Shown here: piece by piece, positions 13,233-24,283 of the stretch
Position numbering within the stretch: the first letter of the stretch is position 1
Layout of the letters: the number at the start of each line of letters is the position of its first letter
Source of the DNA: Daphnia pulex
Taxonomy: Eukaryota > Arthropoda > Branchiopoda > Diplostraca > Daphniidae
Reading direction: 5' to 3'
NCBI RefSeq assembly: GCF_021134715.1
Contig: NC_060026.1
Coordinates: forward strand, 1,550,001-1,614,000
DNA length: 64,000 nt
The notes under the pieces: model-generated
Told to the model about the DNA's origin: nothing
The model's database searches: none
What the model saw: only the letters and a program-made list of their open reading frames with translations
Position numbers and translations under genes: made by a program

Positions 13233-13593
13233 CCCGTTGGCTGCCACGCCTTTGTTCTCCCCTAGCTCCTTAGCACGGGCCGCGCTGTTCGGTCTCGTGG
13301 TTTACATGCCGCGGGGTCGGACAGTCGCACCAGCCCCAGATTCGCCGCAAGGCCCTGTTAGGCAGTGCACCATAGGGACTTCCCCCTTGTCGATACGGTG
13401 ATGGATTCTAGAGGCGTGCATTCCATCTTCTCCTGTCACCGTGTCAGCCCGGACTTGTCAGCAATGGCAAGTCCCACTTTGGTCATGGATCCTTCAGACG
13501 TGACGCGTAGAGTTGTAGAGAGCAACCTACGGGTTGTATGGCGTGGCAGCCAACGGGATAGCTTAAGTGTATGTATGTATGTATGTATGTGAC
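13233..13593. mobile_element. Element with 18-bp inverted ends plus TGTA microsatellite
   Basis: CCCGTTGGCTGCCACGCC at 13233-13250 recurs as its perfect reverse complement at 13540-13557, enclosing about 325 bp that is GC-richer than the surroundings. A TATG/TGTA tetranucleotide run follows at about 13570-13590. A hairpin-bounded segment ahead of a short tandem-repeat tail fits the 3' end of a non-LTR retrotransposon or a SINE-like derivative. The preceding bases (13120-13230) contain a frame reading RRCDTKTSPVSPKCQRG that could be a retroelement ORF remnant. The class is inferred. Confidence 0.5.
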
Positions 13594-13599
13594 TGTAAA

Positions 13600-14015
13600 A
13601 TGTGGTGGAATTGTGGGTGGAGGTGGGACAATAAAGCAATTCCTTTTAAAGTATTTTGTTTGCTGTACTTGACACTTATACGTTTATACATAAGTTTGGG
13701 CAAGTCACTTGTTACAAGTACTTATTTCAATACTCCATATTTCTATGGAAAACCCAACACTATCTGCAACTCCTTTGTTACGCCAACTTAAGTTAAAAAT
13801 GAATTCTTAAATTCAAAAATTTAGCTTTAACACTAACCAGCAGTACGTCTCTTTCGTTACTTACCCTGAACATGAAGTTCGTCCAAGCACCAGAATATGT
13901 CGTATTAAGAGATTTCGTAGAAGATGGTTACCATTTAAAAATTTATTTTCTCATTTAAGATCAACAACGATTCCCAATCACTAGTAACTAGAGATATGAC
14001 CAACAAATCTGAACC
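13600..14015. other. Spacer, nothing identified
   Basis: AT-rich sequence between the retroelement-like segment and the YYTTKA pseudogenes. No coding or repeat structure was recognised. Confidence 0.4.
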
Positions 14016-14755
14016 TCGGTATGCATTTCGGCTCTGGTATGCAAAACCTCCCTGTAGTAAACTGGAGAAGCGAAGGTAATGATGTAACATTCAGGTGCCT
14101 TGGTGGTGTAGTAACTCGGGGCAGTGGAATACTTCGCAACTTCGGTGCAGTAGGTCGGAGCAGCCTAAGTATAGCTCGGGTGCCTTGGTTGTGTAGTATT
14201 TGGAACCATCGGTATGGGAGCGGAGCCTCGGTATGGTAGCTGAGGGCAGCGTGGGTTGTAGTGCAACATGCGGACTCGTCGATGTAGTACTTGGGTGCCT
14301 TGGTGTATTACCTAGATGTAGCAAGGTGCAGCGTAAGTTGTAGTGTAGTAAACTGGAGCCTCAGTATAGTATTTTGGTCCAACGTAGTACGAAGGAGCAG
14401 CCGCGTGAAGCAATTCGGGGCAGAGTAGTACTTAGGCGCTTCGGTGTAGTTTTTGACCGCGTTGTGGCGTAATAAGCTGGAGCCTCTTTGAAGTAGCTGG
14501 GAACGGAGTAGTACTTGGGAACCTCGGACTAAAAGGCTGGAGCAGCATACGGTGGTGGTGGTGTAGTACTCCGCTGCCTTGGTGGTGTAGTACTCCGCTG
14601 CCTTGGTGGTGTAGTACTCCGCTGCCTTGGTGGTGTAGTACTCCGCTGCCTTGGTGGTGTAGTACTCCGCTGCCTTGGTGGTGTAGTACTCCTTTGATTG
14701 AGTATTGGAAGAATGCAATTGCTGCCGGGTAGGAGATGCTCATTCAATTGATAAA
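14016..14755 (-). pseudogene. YYTTKA-repeat secreted protein, decayed copy A
   Basis: Read on the minus strand, the sequence encodes Tyr-Thr-rich octapeptide-like repeats (EYYTTKAA, KYYSAP, NYTEAPKYY), like low-complexity 'adhesive plaque matrix-like' or cuticle-associated proteins. Five perfect 24-bp repeats at 14561-14680 read EYYTTKAA; beyond them the YY phase jumps between frames several times. An ATG context at about 14743 (ATGAGCATCTCC) matches the leader seen in copies B and C. The frame breaks make an intact product unlikely. Function in the family (extracellular or cuticular) is only inferred from composition. Confidence 0.6.
14561..14692 (-). repeat. 24-bp coding tandem repeat, five perfect copies plus a partial
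   Basis: The 24-base unit is repeated exactly at 14561, 14585, 14609, 14633 and 14657, followed by a 12-base partial copy. On the minus strand it encodes an eight-residue EYYTTKAA module. The units are identical although the flanking family sequence is decayed, which implies recent expansion or homogenisation. Confidence 0.92.
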
Positions 14756-15026
14756 TCGCCTTTTCTCTCTTCTTTTATCCGAGTTTTTCTTTTCCTGTTT
14801 CACATTTTAAACTTTACGGCTATTGCACCTATTGACATACATCTCTTGTCGTTAATAACCAAAGTCGGTGGAGTTCGGTACAGTGGTCAAAACGTTAGCA
14901 ACGATAGAACAACCAACAGCAGCACGACGTAAAAATAAACTGTAAATGAATAAAATAAAACATTTTCAGTTATAGATTAACAATTAGAGAAAATGTGGAA
15001 TAATTAAAATTATGTAAAACAGCAGA

Positions 15027-15580
15027 TTTACCAATTGCGAATTGGTTGTGCTACAGTGTAGTAGTTGGGGGCAGCGAGGTTGTAGTGTAACCCTCGAGGG
15101 CGATGGTAGTGTAGTAAACAGTCTGAGCCTCTGTTTGGTATTTGCTCGGAGAAGAGTAATACTTGAATTCCTCGGTGAAGTAAACTGGTGTAGCATACGC
15201 CCTTGTGTAGTATACGGCCTTTTAGGTGTAGGAACTGTTTGCGTATGTTTGCTGTGTAGTACATGTAAAGCAGTAGCGTTGCGGTTGGGTATCTGCCACA
15301 CCCAGGGGACATCGGTACACCAGTGGACGACTCGACCATCAACGATACACCAAACAACAGCACGGATAGTTAACTAGACAATTGAATGTGAACATTAATG
15401 TCCAACTATAAGTGGCACATGAACAAATGTAAGAAAGTCTAATTGATACAAAACTCCATGTAAAATAAAAGAATTATCCATGATTGAGAATTTGAAGAAA
15501 GCAGCTGTTACCGTGTCGGAGATGCTCACTAGAATGATCTCTATCGCCTTTTCTCTCCTTTTATACGACTTTTTCCCACC
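15027..15580 (-). pseudogene. YYTTKA-repeat family, decayed copy B
   Basis: Minus-strand copy with a TATAAAAG box (15558-15565). The leader block near 15520 reads GTG where copies A and C read ATG, so the start appears lost. A signal-peptide-like stretch (LLFGVSLMVESSTGVPMSP) is encoded near 15365-15305. Residual YYT motifs follow (YMYYTANI, PNYYTVAQP), but the phase shifts repeatedly. It is much shorter than copy C. A further isolated signal-peptide-like exon remnant (VVLLLVVLSLLTF) lies on the same strand at about 14890-14935. Confidence 0.55.
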
Positions 15581-15725
15581 CTAACCTTTTTCCTCTTAAG
15601 CCTTGCGGCAATTTTACCTGCTTGATAATGATCAAACACGTCCCGTTCTTGCCCAACCTATACACCACTACATGGCACATTTTTACGTAATAATGTCAGT
15701 GACCTTCGAATTTGCAATTGACATG
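15581..15725 (-). promoter_or_regulatory. Conserved upstream block of copy B
   Basis: This block shares its sequence with the two tandem blocks upstream of copy C: an AAGCCTTGCGGC start, ACCTGCTTGATAATGA, then CCCAACCT, GGCACATTTT, TACGTAAT and GTGACCTTCGA. Presence upstream of two family members in the same orientation points to a retained regulatory region. Confidence 0.5.
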
Positions 15726-16134
15726 GGAGAAATGAGATGAGAATGATTGTAAAAATGACGTAACGTGAAAAAAACTAAAAAGACCTTCTACACGGTCAGA
15801 TGCAAGTTAAGTGTCAACAACGCTTCATTGGTTATTCTAATCAAGTGATTTCTAGCAGAAAATAAGCTTCAGCCTGGCAACTCATGAGCCGCACATATTT
15901 AACTATACCAACAAATTTCAACACAAAACCCCACATGACTAAATGTTTTGTTATGTAGAACTTCTTTAAAATAAGTCGAAAGCACTTTTTTTTCCTCTAT
16001 CAAAATATTGTCTCTACCCTCTCTACTTCACATTTAAAAAAATTTAACAAATATTTAAGACGGTTCATCTTGAAGAAGAGACACAAGAGGATTAAAGCAA
16101 GACCCGTTGGGCCCATACCTGTTTCCATTTCTGG
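15726..16134. other. Spacer between copies B and C
   Basis: AT-rich sequence with no coding signal or repeat that I could recognise. Confidence 0.4.
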
Positions 16135-17205
16135 CTTCACCATTATGTAGTAAACTGGAGAAGCGTAGGTTGTGATGTAACATTCAGGTGCCTTGGTGGT
16201 GTAGTAACTTGGAGCAGTGGAATACTTCGCAGCTTCGGTGCAGAAGGTCGGAGCAGCCTAAGTAGTAGCTCGGTTGCCTTGGTTGTGTGGGCCTTGGTGG
16301 TGTAGATGGGGGCAGCGTAGGTTGTGGTGTAAAACCCCGGGGCATGGATTCTGTAGTCAACAGGAGCCTCTGTACGATAGTTGCTTGGAGCAGAGTAATA
16401 CTTGGGTTCCTCGGTGTAATAGACTGGGGCAGCAAACGTGGTTGTGTAATATTCGGCCTTGCCAGTGCAGTACTTGAAGGCTTCGGTGTAGCATCTAGCT
16501 GTAACGTAGGTTGTGGTGTAGTAAACTGGAGCATCAGTGTAGTATCCCAGTTCAGTTTAGTACTAAGAGGCGGCCGCTGTGCAGTAATACTGGCTGCCTC
16601 AGATGTGGTTGTGTCTCAGGGCGGTGTAGTGAACTGGGGCAGCGTAGGTTGTGGTGCAGTACTCCGGTCCCTTGGTGGTGCAAGCTGGGGCAGCGTAGAT
16701 TGCAGAGTAGTAATTTGGCACTTCGGTGTACTATTCGATTGCTTTAGTGGTGTAATAAACTGGAGCCTTGGTGTAGTAGCTGGGAACAAAATAGTAATTG
16801 AGAGCATCAGTATAGTAAGCTGAAGCAGCGTAGGTTGTAGTGTAATACTCTGGAGCTGTGGTGGTGTAGTACTTGGGGCCTCAGTGTAGTACTCGGGCGC
16901 TTTGGAAAAGTAACTCGGGGCCACCGTATCCAGGAGACATCGGTACACTCGTGGTCGACCCAGAAATCAACGATACAACACCGGACAGCAGAACAACACC
17001 ATAATTAACTGTACAATAAATAATTCAAAAATTAATTTCAATTATAGCTCATCATATCAACTAGAAACGACATAGAATTGTTTCATGACTCGAAATAAAA
17101 ATGAATATTTACCTATGATTGCGAATTGAATTAAACGACGAAGAAGATGGTGACAAAAAGTGAGCTGCAGCAGTTGTTGACGTGTCTGAGATGCCCATTC
17201 GACTG
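16135..17205 (-). pseudogene. YYTTKA-repeat family, longest decayed copy C
   Basis: Minus-strand repeat-protein relic. A leader ATG (GAATGGGCATCTC, about 17196) sits behind a TATAAAAG box. An exon-like segment near 17005-16915 encodes a hydrophobic leader (VVLLSGVVSLISGS) followed by TTSVPMSPGYGGPE. Much of the body reads in one frame as a family consensus (APEYYTTTYAASAYYTDA, YYFVPSYYTKAPVYYTTK), but with several in-frame stops, including one near 16735, and frame changes near 16870 and 16280. The consensus unit is roughly YYTTTYAAPxYYTxKAPEYY. The stops make a full-length product impossible without recoding. Family membership is clear; biological role is unknown. Confidence 0.65.
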
Positions 17206-17228
17206 ATTTCTTTCGCCTTTTCTCTCTC

Positions 17229-17236
17229 CTTTTATA
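17229..17236 (-). promoter_or_regulatory. TATA box of YYTTKA copy C
   Basis: TATAAAAG on the minus strand, followed by GAGAGAAAAGGCGA and an ATCAGTC initiator-like sequence about 30 bases downstream. The same arrangement occurs at copy B (15558-15565), and a degenerate form (GATAAAAG) at copy A (about 14772-14779). Confidence 0.6.
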
Positions 17237-17267
17237 CAATTTTTTCTCACCCTAACCTCTTAAGCCT

Positions 17268-17672
17268 TGCGGCTATTGTACCTGCTTGATAATGAAGCAA
17301 TACGTCCCTTTCTCACCCAACCTCTACACCCCATGGCACATTTTACGTAATGGTTTCTCCGTGACCTTCTAGGATGAAAGACACCAAACTGGCCTTTCCT
17401 TCTGGAGGTTTACGTTGCTGGGGATGGGTCTACAAAAACCAAAATCAAAATGAATACCAAATGGCTAAGCCTTGTAGCTATTGTACCTACTTGATAATGA
17501 TGTAACACGTGTCGTCCTCACCCAACCTCTCCGCCGTCGCATGACACGTTTTATGTAATGATCTCCGTGACCTTCGAGTATGAAAGAACTGCAAACTGGC
17601 CTTTCTCTCAGCAGGTTGACGTTGCTAAGGATGGGTCTACAATAACCAATATCAAAATGAATACCAAATTGT
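17268..17672. repeat. Tandem duplication of the upstream block (about 200 bp, two copies)
   Basis: Two direct copies at about 17268-17460 and 17466-17672 share, in order: TTGATAATGA, CACCCAACCTCT, a CCGTGACCTTC motif, GAAAG, AAACTGGCCTTTC, and GGATGGGTCTACAA with ATCAAAATGAATACCAAA. A third related copy lies at 15581-15725. They sit upstream of minus-strand pseudogene C, so they look like duplicated promoter-distal sequence. Confidence 0.75.
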
Positions 17673-18168
17673 TATGGCTTAAACTTTTCTCACTTTATAG
17701 TAATTAACATTGGAGTCATTTTCCTCGTTTCATCGGTGAATGAAAAAAAAGGAAGTAGGCGATAGACAAATAATTCTTTGTAAACAATGGAGTTCTCATC
17801 AAATAAGAAACAGTCAGCAAGCTCATAGATAGATAATTAGATATCTATTACACTCTGCATCAGGGATATTTTGAATTTAGTGGGATATTTCATTCAAAAT
17901 GTCACATTGTCCTCAACTGCTATTCCCTTCCCTTTCACGATATTTGTAATAAACTAACCTTCAAAATTAAACCATCCGTTTATAATCCTCCATACATGCC
18001 CTTGGCCGACCTTTCAAAGATATGTCCAAAAGTCATTGCGTTAACAGTTATCTATGACATGGCTCCACCCTTAACGGAAGCCAATCGGGAATCAGATTCC
18101 AGAGAAAGAATTGTTTTTTCTTGATGACTCCACCCATATCTATACACTCCTAACATTACCCATTTATC
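17673..18168. other. Spacer upstream of the LRR gene
   Basis: AT-rich spacer; nothing coding is seen. Confidence 0.4.
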
Positions 18169-18169
18169 A

Positions 18170-18205
18170 ATAAAAAGAAACAGTTTCTACATTTCTTCGC
18201 TCAGT
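18170..18205 (+). promoter_or_regulatory. Candidate core promoter of the LRR gene
   Basis: ATAAAAAG at 18170-18177 is followed about 30 bases later by CTCAGTAG (TCAGT at 18201-18205), the arthropod initiator consensus. The spacing fits a TATA-Inr promoter, about 85 bp before the ATG at 18288. Confidence 0.45.
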
Positions 18206-18287
18206 AGCTCAACAGAAAAGCGTCACTGATGTGCTAAAGCTGCACTAAATTACTCATATTGTGGTTAAAAGATTAAATTTTGTTAAA

Positions 18288-20094
18288 ATGCCGCGAGTCA
18301 AAAGCACCAAGTCTCTAAAAGAAATCTGCTTCCATTTTATTTTGAAAAACCCGGAATTTTTTTGTAAAACTTTTAGACTAGAAGATGGAGGACGGATGGA
18401 GGACGGTAAAAACGCCTTGGATTCAGATTTAGTAAACCCCATCAACCAACTGCGTAAGTAATCAAAATTATCAAAAGATTTCATGATATTAACCCTATCA
18501 TTTCTAAAAATCAGCTACTGTACTACTAGAAGAGCTTATGCAGATAACCAGGGAAAAGAAAATTCGCAACGAATTCTTGAAAGCAACCCTACTTAAATCG
18601 CTCCTTTTCCTTGAACAACAGATGACTAACAACCTTCGCACTTTGGATCTCACTATAGTGAAGAGAGGCACTGATGTTTCTGATATTCTTCATTTGGCTA
18701 CGATCAAAAGTCCGGTAAAAGAAGAAACAAAATGATTGCGTTGAAGACGATATTCTATTATTCATTAAGTTTTGTTGGACTTTCAGAACTTGGAAACGTT
18801 GTTACTTGATTATTTCACATGCCAGTTGGCAAATTTTAGCTTTATCCCTAAATTTACGAAACTTCGAATACTGGACATTTCATTTCCGAAAACAGACGAC
18901 GATTGCTTCCTCCTCATTGGTAAACACTGTCCAGATTTAAGGTAATGAATCAAACAAAATATTAATGAAGATTGAATTGGTTTTAAAATATGCGTTTCAA
19001 GGGAGTTTCATGCCAAACTTGGCAAAGTGACGGATCATGGAATTCGAAACTTGTGCGTGACTGGAAATTGCAAATCCATCCGCAAACTAAATCTGGAGAA
19101 TTGCAACAAAATAACTATCAAAGGAATTCAATTGGCTCTCGACAATTTACCCCAATTAAGGACATTGTGCCATGAATGTCTACTAGAGGGCTTGGCTGAA
19201 ATCGCTCAATCTGCGACAGATCAAAATTTAGACCTTCCTCAATATTCCTTGTCGACGCTATACGTTCTCTACCACACGGTCTACAAAAGTGGCAGCCTGC
19301 GACAATCTGTGCTGCTGTGTCCCAATGTGACAGAAGTGTATCTATACATACGACAAGAAGGATTTAAAGACACTGATCTTTTAAGCTTGCTATTATTGGA
19401 AAAACTCTACACTATTGCAATCACTCACGCTGTGTATGAACCTATACATGGAGCAGAAATTCGAATCTATGGTGGCCTGACGTTTGATGGCGTTGTTCCG
19501 CTTCTGAAAAAATTTGGAAACATTCTCAAGAGAATCAAGTTCGGAGAGTTTCTTGTTGTCGATATACCAACCATCTTCAAGTTTTGCCTAAATCTGGAAT
19601 CTTTGACTCTTTGTTTCTCTAAGACGACCCAGTCTACTGAAACCGAAGTAGAGCGGCCTATATTACGAAATCTTAAAACACTAATTGTAAGCTGCTCAAC
19701 AATTTCGTCTGAAAATCTCGTTGCACTGTTGTCATCCCCTTCACTTGTATACGTATCCATGAGAAGCTGTGATGCACTCAATGATAATGTATTTTACAGA
19801 GCTGCTAATCTCCATTCCTTCTGTAATCTTGAGCATTTGCACATCTCTTGGTGTCATTCTGTTACCAAAAACGGGATTGAAATTTTTTTAGAAGAATCTA
19901 ACCCATTAAGAGAAATCGTTTTGCATTGCCGTGAGGATTTGGGTTCCAGAATTACGCGTGAAGATGTCGCCAATTGGAACGAGACTGCGATTTGGATTAA
20001 GAAAAATTGGCGATTCAATTTTATTCTTCAGTCTTCGTGCCGAAATATATTTTTAGGCGGGTACAAATGGGAACGAAGGAGAGGCGAATTCTGA
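18288..20094 (+). CDS. Leucine-rich-repeat protein (AMN1/F-box-LRR-like)
   Basis: Four exons (18288-18453, 18515-18714, 18787-18941, 19002-20094) give 537 aa with consistent phases and no interruption. Leucine-rich repeats of the cysteine-containing type run through most of the protein, e.g. LRILDISFPKTDDDCFLLI, DHGIRNLCVTGNCKSIRKLN, and the pair LVYVSMRSCDALNDN and LEHLHISWCHSVTKNGIE. Such repeats are typical of F-box/LRR and AMN1-like proteins, often substrate adaptors of cullin ligases. The N-terminal part (SLKEICFHFILKNPEFFCKTF, then LPTVLLEELM) may be the adaptor-binding module, but I do not see a classical F-box. An unassigned but intact gene; ubiquitin-ligase function is inference. Confidence 0.85.
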
Positions 20095-21013
20095 TCTGTT
20101 TTGGCTCCCCGAAATAAATAAAAAAATACTTTCTTTCAAAAACTTGTCATTTTTTCTTGAATTTCGTACAGCCACAAAGTTTTTTTTATTTCGAATGAAA
20201 ATAGAATTGGTAGCTTGTACTACTCAAAGGGGCATCTGAATCCTACACTGAATGTAACGGCCATTTACTGCGCACAAAAAAATTGTCAAGATTAAAACAA
20301 TTCGATGTTACATTGTGTGTGCGCGTCAAAAGCTAAGTAGAACTCTACCGCGGATAAAAATAAACTTTGTAACAGAAAAATCCCGGACAATACAATCAAG
20401 ACCCGAGGTATAGCCGATTCATTTTGTTGGATTAAATCTATTGATGCAAGTCATGCACGATTGAATGGTATTACCGGTAGTACTTCACGCAGTTGTCTCT
20501 GACAAAGACCCAAAGCCAAGAAAGTGCGGTCATTGCAAACTTGATAAACCAGATTTTGAATTTCATAATTGATATTTGTGCGATATTAAATTGCGTACTA
20601 TTTTCGTTATTCGGGATAAACATGATGATTTAGACAACGCAAAAAACCCCGAATAATAACGTAAAAAAAAGTAAAAATCTGAATAAACAAAGGTATCCCA
20701 ACAATATTTATGGGTTACACCCTGAAAAAAGACCCAGTCGGAGCTGCACTGCAAACAGCTGTTAATGAATGAGGGGGATGTAACCTTTATCCGTTATCTA
20801 AAAAGGTTTGACGACATTAAATTCTTATTTTTTTTCTAATTGTAAAAGATTCAATTTCGGGAAATCACGCAGTCGCAGAACTGAAATAATCAAGTTTAAA
20901 GAAAACTAACTGGATGCACCGAAACCAGTCAGTGCTTGAGGGCTGACTTAACCTATTGCTATCTTTAACTACTAGAGACCATCCAATAAAAATAGTGACA
21001 AATACTTGCTGGG
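20095..21013. other. 3' flank of the LRR gene and spacer
   Basis: An AATAAATAAAA polyadenylation signal lies at about 20113-20124, 20-30 bases after the LRR stop. Beyond it no gene is recognised. Confidence 0.45.
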
Positions 21014-21155
21014 TCCTACCTTGAATCCTGGGAAATCCTTAGCATCCCCTGATGTTCCATTCAGTGACAAAAAGAACAAGGTCATCTCTGCGAACACAGC
21101 ATCCATGAATGTACACAAGGATGCAAAATTGCAAAGAAGAGGAGAGATGAGATAG
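21014..21155 (-). repeat. Exon-like dispersed repeat, copy 3 (block B)
   Basis: On the minus strand this block matches the ones at 53527-53738 and 62967-63181 in order: a CTCATCTCT start, CCTTGTGTACA, CATG, a GAG.TGACC/GAGGACACC region, CCTTGTT, and an end TTTCCCAGG followed by AAG|GTAGG. The shared end at a GT donor suggests a spliced exon. I found no clear partner for the upstream block A here. Confidence 0.5.
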
Positions 21156-24100
21156 GTTGGCTGCTATCAGTGGAAGAACCCGCCAATTGGTTGAGATGCT
21201 CTTCTAGACAATATATACAAAAATTAACATTATTATAAATAGTAAAAAGAATCTCGACAACAAGTCAAAGTGAGATGTTGGGTATGCATTTCAATTATCT
21301 GACTGCAAGCAACTATAACAAAATATTCAATAGAATGGATCCACTCAAAATCTGTGCAATTATTTGTGTGCAGCTGAGCAATTTGTATTTACTTAGCAGT
21401 AATTTAAAAATTCACCAGCAATAGGCTGTGTGGATTTGTGGCTGATTGCGCAAGGGTTTAATAGCACCAACAGGACAGTGTGGTACTGATTTCTACTATG
21501 TATTTTGAACGATATTGAGAATTTATTTACCTTAAAAAACCGTCGAAAATTTTGAGATAAACGAAACAGTCAGAAAGCAGCCTGGATAGAACGTGAATAT
21601 TCAAAGCCTCAAGCATCAAACGAACGAAAGATTGTTTTCCTCTGCTCACTTCCCAGTCAAGCACCAGATGTCATCTTGGATGATTCGCTAACGCATGAGA
21701 TGGATGAGTGGGATGAAAAGTAGCCTATGTAAATGCACACTTACACATTGCACACTCAGTAGCTTAAGGAATCCAAAACAAGAATAACCTTTTTAATTTT
21801 TAATATGAAAAAATCAAACAGCACGCTTTAGATAGCAACACATTTTTGCTCAGCATCTTGCTCAGCATCAGCATCCGGAGCAAACGTCGGAAAATTCGCT
21901 CCTTTTCAAATGGACACTATCACCATCATGTCACACTTTTCAGTGGTCTGCATCAGCGGACCACAGAACGGATGGATTTCCAAGCAAAGCGAAATATCAA
22001 CCGAATCCGGAATCCTACATGAATAAACGAATGGAATATTTAATAAATTTACAGCTACTCTAACTAGAAACGAAATGTCTAACAATTAGACCGTGACAAG
22101 CCTGGCTCTCGACGGAGACAGACTCACAGGCAAATCATTTGACTACTGACGAAACACTTTGATTTTATATTGGAGATGACGTCCGCGTTTCTTCATACCT
22201 ACAAAAATAAAATAAAACAATAAAAGGATTTAGGCAAATGTAAAATTTTAGCGAAAAGAAACAAACAATTTATAGATGTCGTCATCCAGTTTAATTGTGA
22301 CCTGTCAAGACACTGAAGCTGCAAAGTGATGGTCGCAAAGTGCTGAGAGATATGGTTGACGTTTCAGCAAGAAATCCACTTCACTTGATATCTTATACAT
22401 CAAGTGGCCAGTCAATGTGTGTTGGTAGCCAGTATCTAAAGAAAAATTACGACAAAAATGGTGAAATAAAAAACCTTTCCTTCTCACAAAATGCATCCAT
22501 AAAATGAAACAACAAGGGCCGAAATAGATAAGAAACCTGCTGTCAGTGTTACAGCACATTTCCACTAGAATAACACAAAGATGGGTGCAGACAACACGCA
22601 GGGCATTTTGAAAGGGTCTAAATTGGCAAAATAGCTGCAGTTTCTCTATGACCGTGAATCACCATGAACTCATTGCCTTTCAATGGTGATATTGGGTTGC
22701 CTGATGTGGAATTGTCATGCATGTTGATCCACATGTAGACTGGAGAGGTGTTAAACAAAAACCTGTCTCACTTCTTTCAGCACCTATGTGATCCGGGGAT
22801 CCTGGGCTGTTTTAAACTTTTTCTGGATTTGACCGGTTTGTTTCCTCCACGTGTAGAGGGACGGGACATCCATGGATAAAACAGTTACTACGATGGAGAA
22901 ACAAAACAAAACTTGCTTATCAAATGCTCACTATAGTCGAATAATTTAACGGCTGAAACTTTAATGCTGAGTTGGCGGCTCAGCGGCTTACTATTTGTGT
23001 TGTAGTACTGTTTGAGCCAACGGCCGACGTGACATAAAAGTTTCGATAAGTTTTTTATTTTTGCTTTAACAGCACGAGTGCAGACGAACTTCTCTAATAT
23101 ATAGGTTTAGTAAGCGGTGCTGCCATTTTATCAAACGCGAATATGGAAAAACGAAAAACAGCGTGAATAAGTAATTTTCTCCAAGAAAAAGGAAAAAGTC
23201 TGTACTTGGCTTGAATTGTATTTCAACTCGCGGATTTCATTGAATTAAAAACATTAGACGATCGTCATAACGGTTGAACATTTGTAGGATAGCCGGAACC
23301 TGTGGATAAAAATAAAGCGATGAATTATAAATTTATAACTTAAATTTAACTTCATAAAGAAATACTACAATATAATAACAATTAAAATTTTCCTAATAAT
23401 TTAATATTTAAATACCGTAGACAAGTTGGTACAATACTTAGACTGCTGCGTTAATTCGAATAGATTTAAGTAAGCGCGAGTTCCGCATTCTGAATTTCTG
23501 ATCCGTACCCGCTTATTCGAAAAAGTCGAAGAGACGAGGAAAAATAAAAGAGATATTTACACGTTCCATGAAATGAATTTATTGAAAAATACATGAGCAT
23601 GTTACAGACAAGGATGATTATTTTATATAAAAACTTTAGGAATTGCTTTCTCATTCGCAACATCAAAATGACGGTCAAAAATATTTTTTTTTTTACCAAG
23701 TTTTTTTCTTTCTGCTGAGCTGAGGACGACGTGCATATTTCGAACTGCAGTGGATGAAGTTATTTACCAACAGTTACCCTCTCTTGGTAGTCTACCTAAA
23801 GAGGTTTCAGATTTAGATAAGGAATTTGGTCTCTCCGAATTAAAGATCGTTGTGTGTTGATCTCTTTATTTTTAACCGGCCGCATTAGTAGCTGGATCCC
23901 GGAAATACCCTTAATCGTTATAAATACACTCATCGTCAAAATTACCCCATTCCCGTACAAAACCCCGATTTAGGAAAAATAAATTCCCGTTCGAGGTGCC
24001 GTGAATATTTTCTCTCGTTTTTTTCTCTCGACGTTGCGTCATTCAACATCGAATGAAATAGGAATATTTCATTTCAGCCCCAACTGGACCAGAGGTCCCG

Positions 24101-24283
24101 AGCTAAAATTCAGTCAAAGAAGAACCCTTGAAGTCTTCTGTATTGATTTTTGGAGAAACTACTCTGTAATTAACTTTATCGATAATTTTTCAAGACACGG
24201 AAATTCAATTAAATTGAGAAGCTGCTGCCTGCTGGTTGGTGCAGATTTGTGTTATGTATATCCCCCTAGAAATTCCCCAGTTA
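21156..24283. other. Gene-poor AT-rich region
   Basis: I found no coding exon that I trust. Short open frames (e.g. minus 22305-22565) lack family features. Composition is AT-rich with scattered short repeats such as CTCAGCATC near 21849-21875. Confidence 0.35.

Noticed and set aside
22305-22565. 86-codon minus-strand frame
   Set aside because: No recognisable domain and no splice partners; I considered a snoRNA host transcript but could not find a consistent C/D or H/ACA structure by eye.
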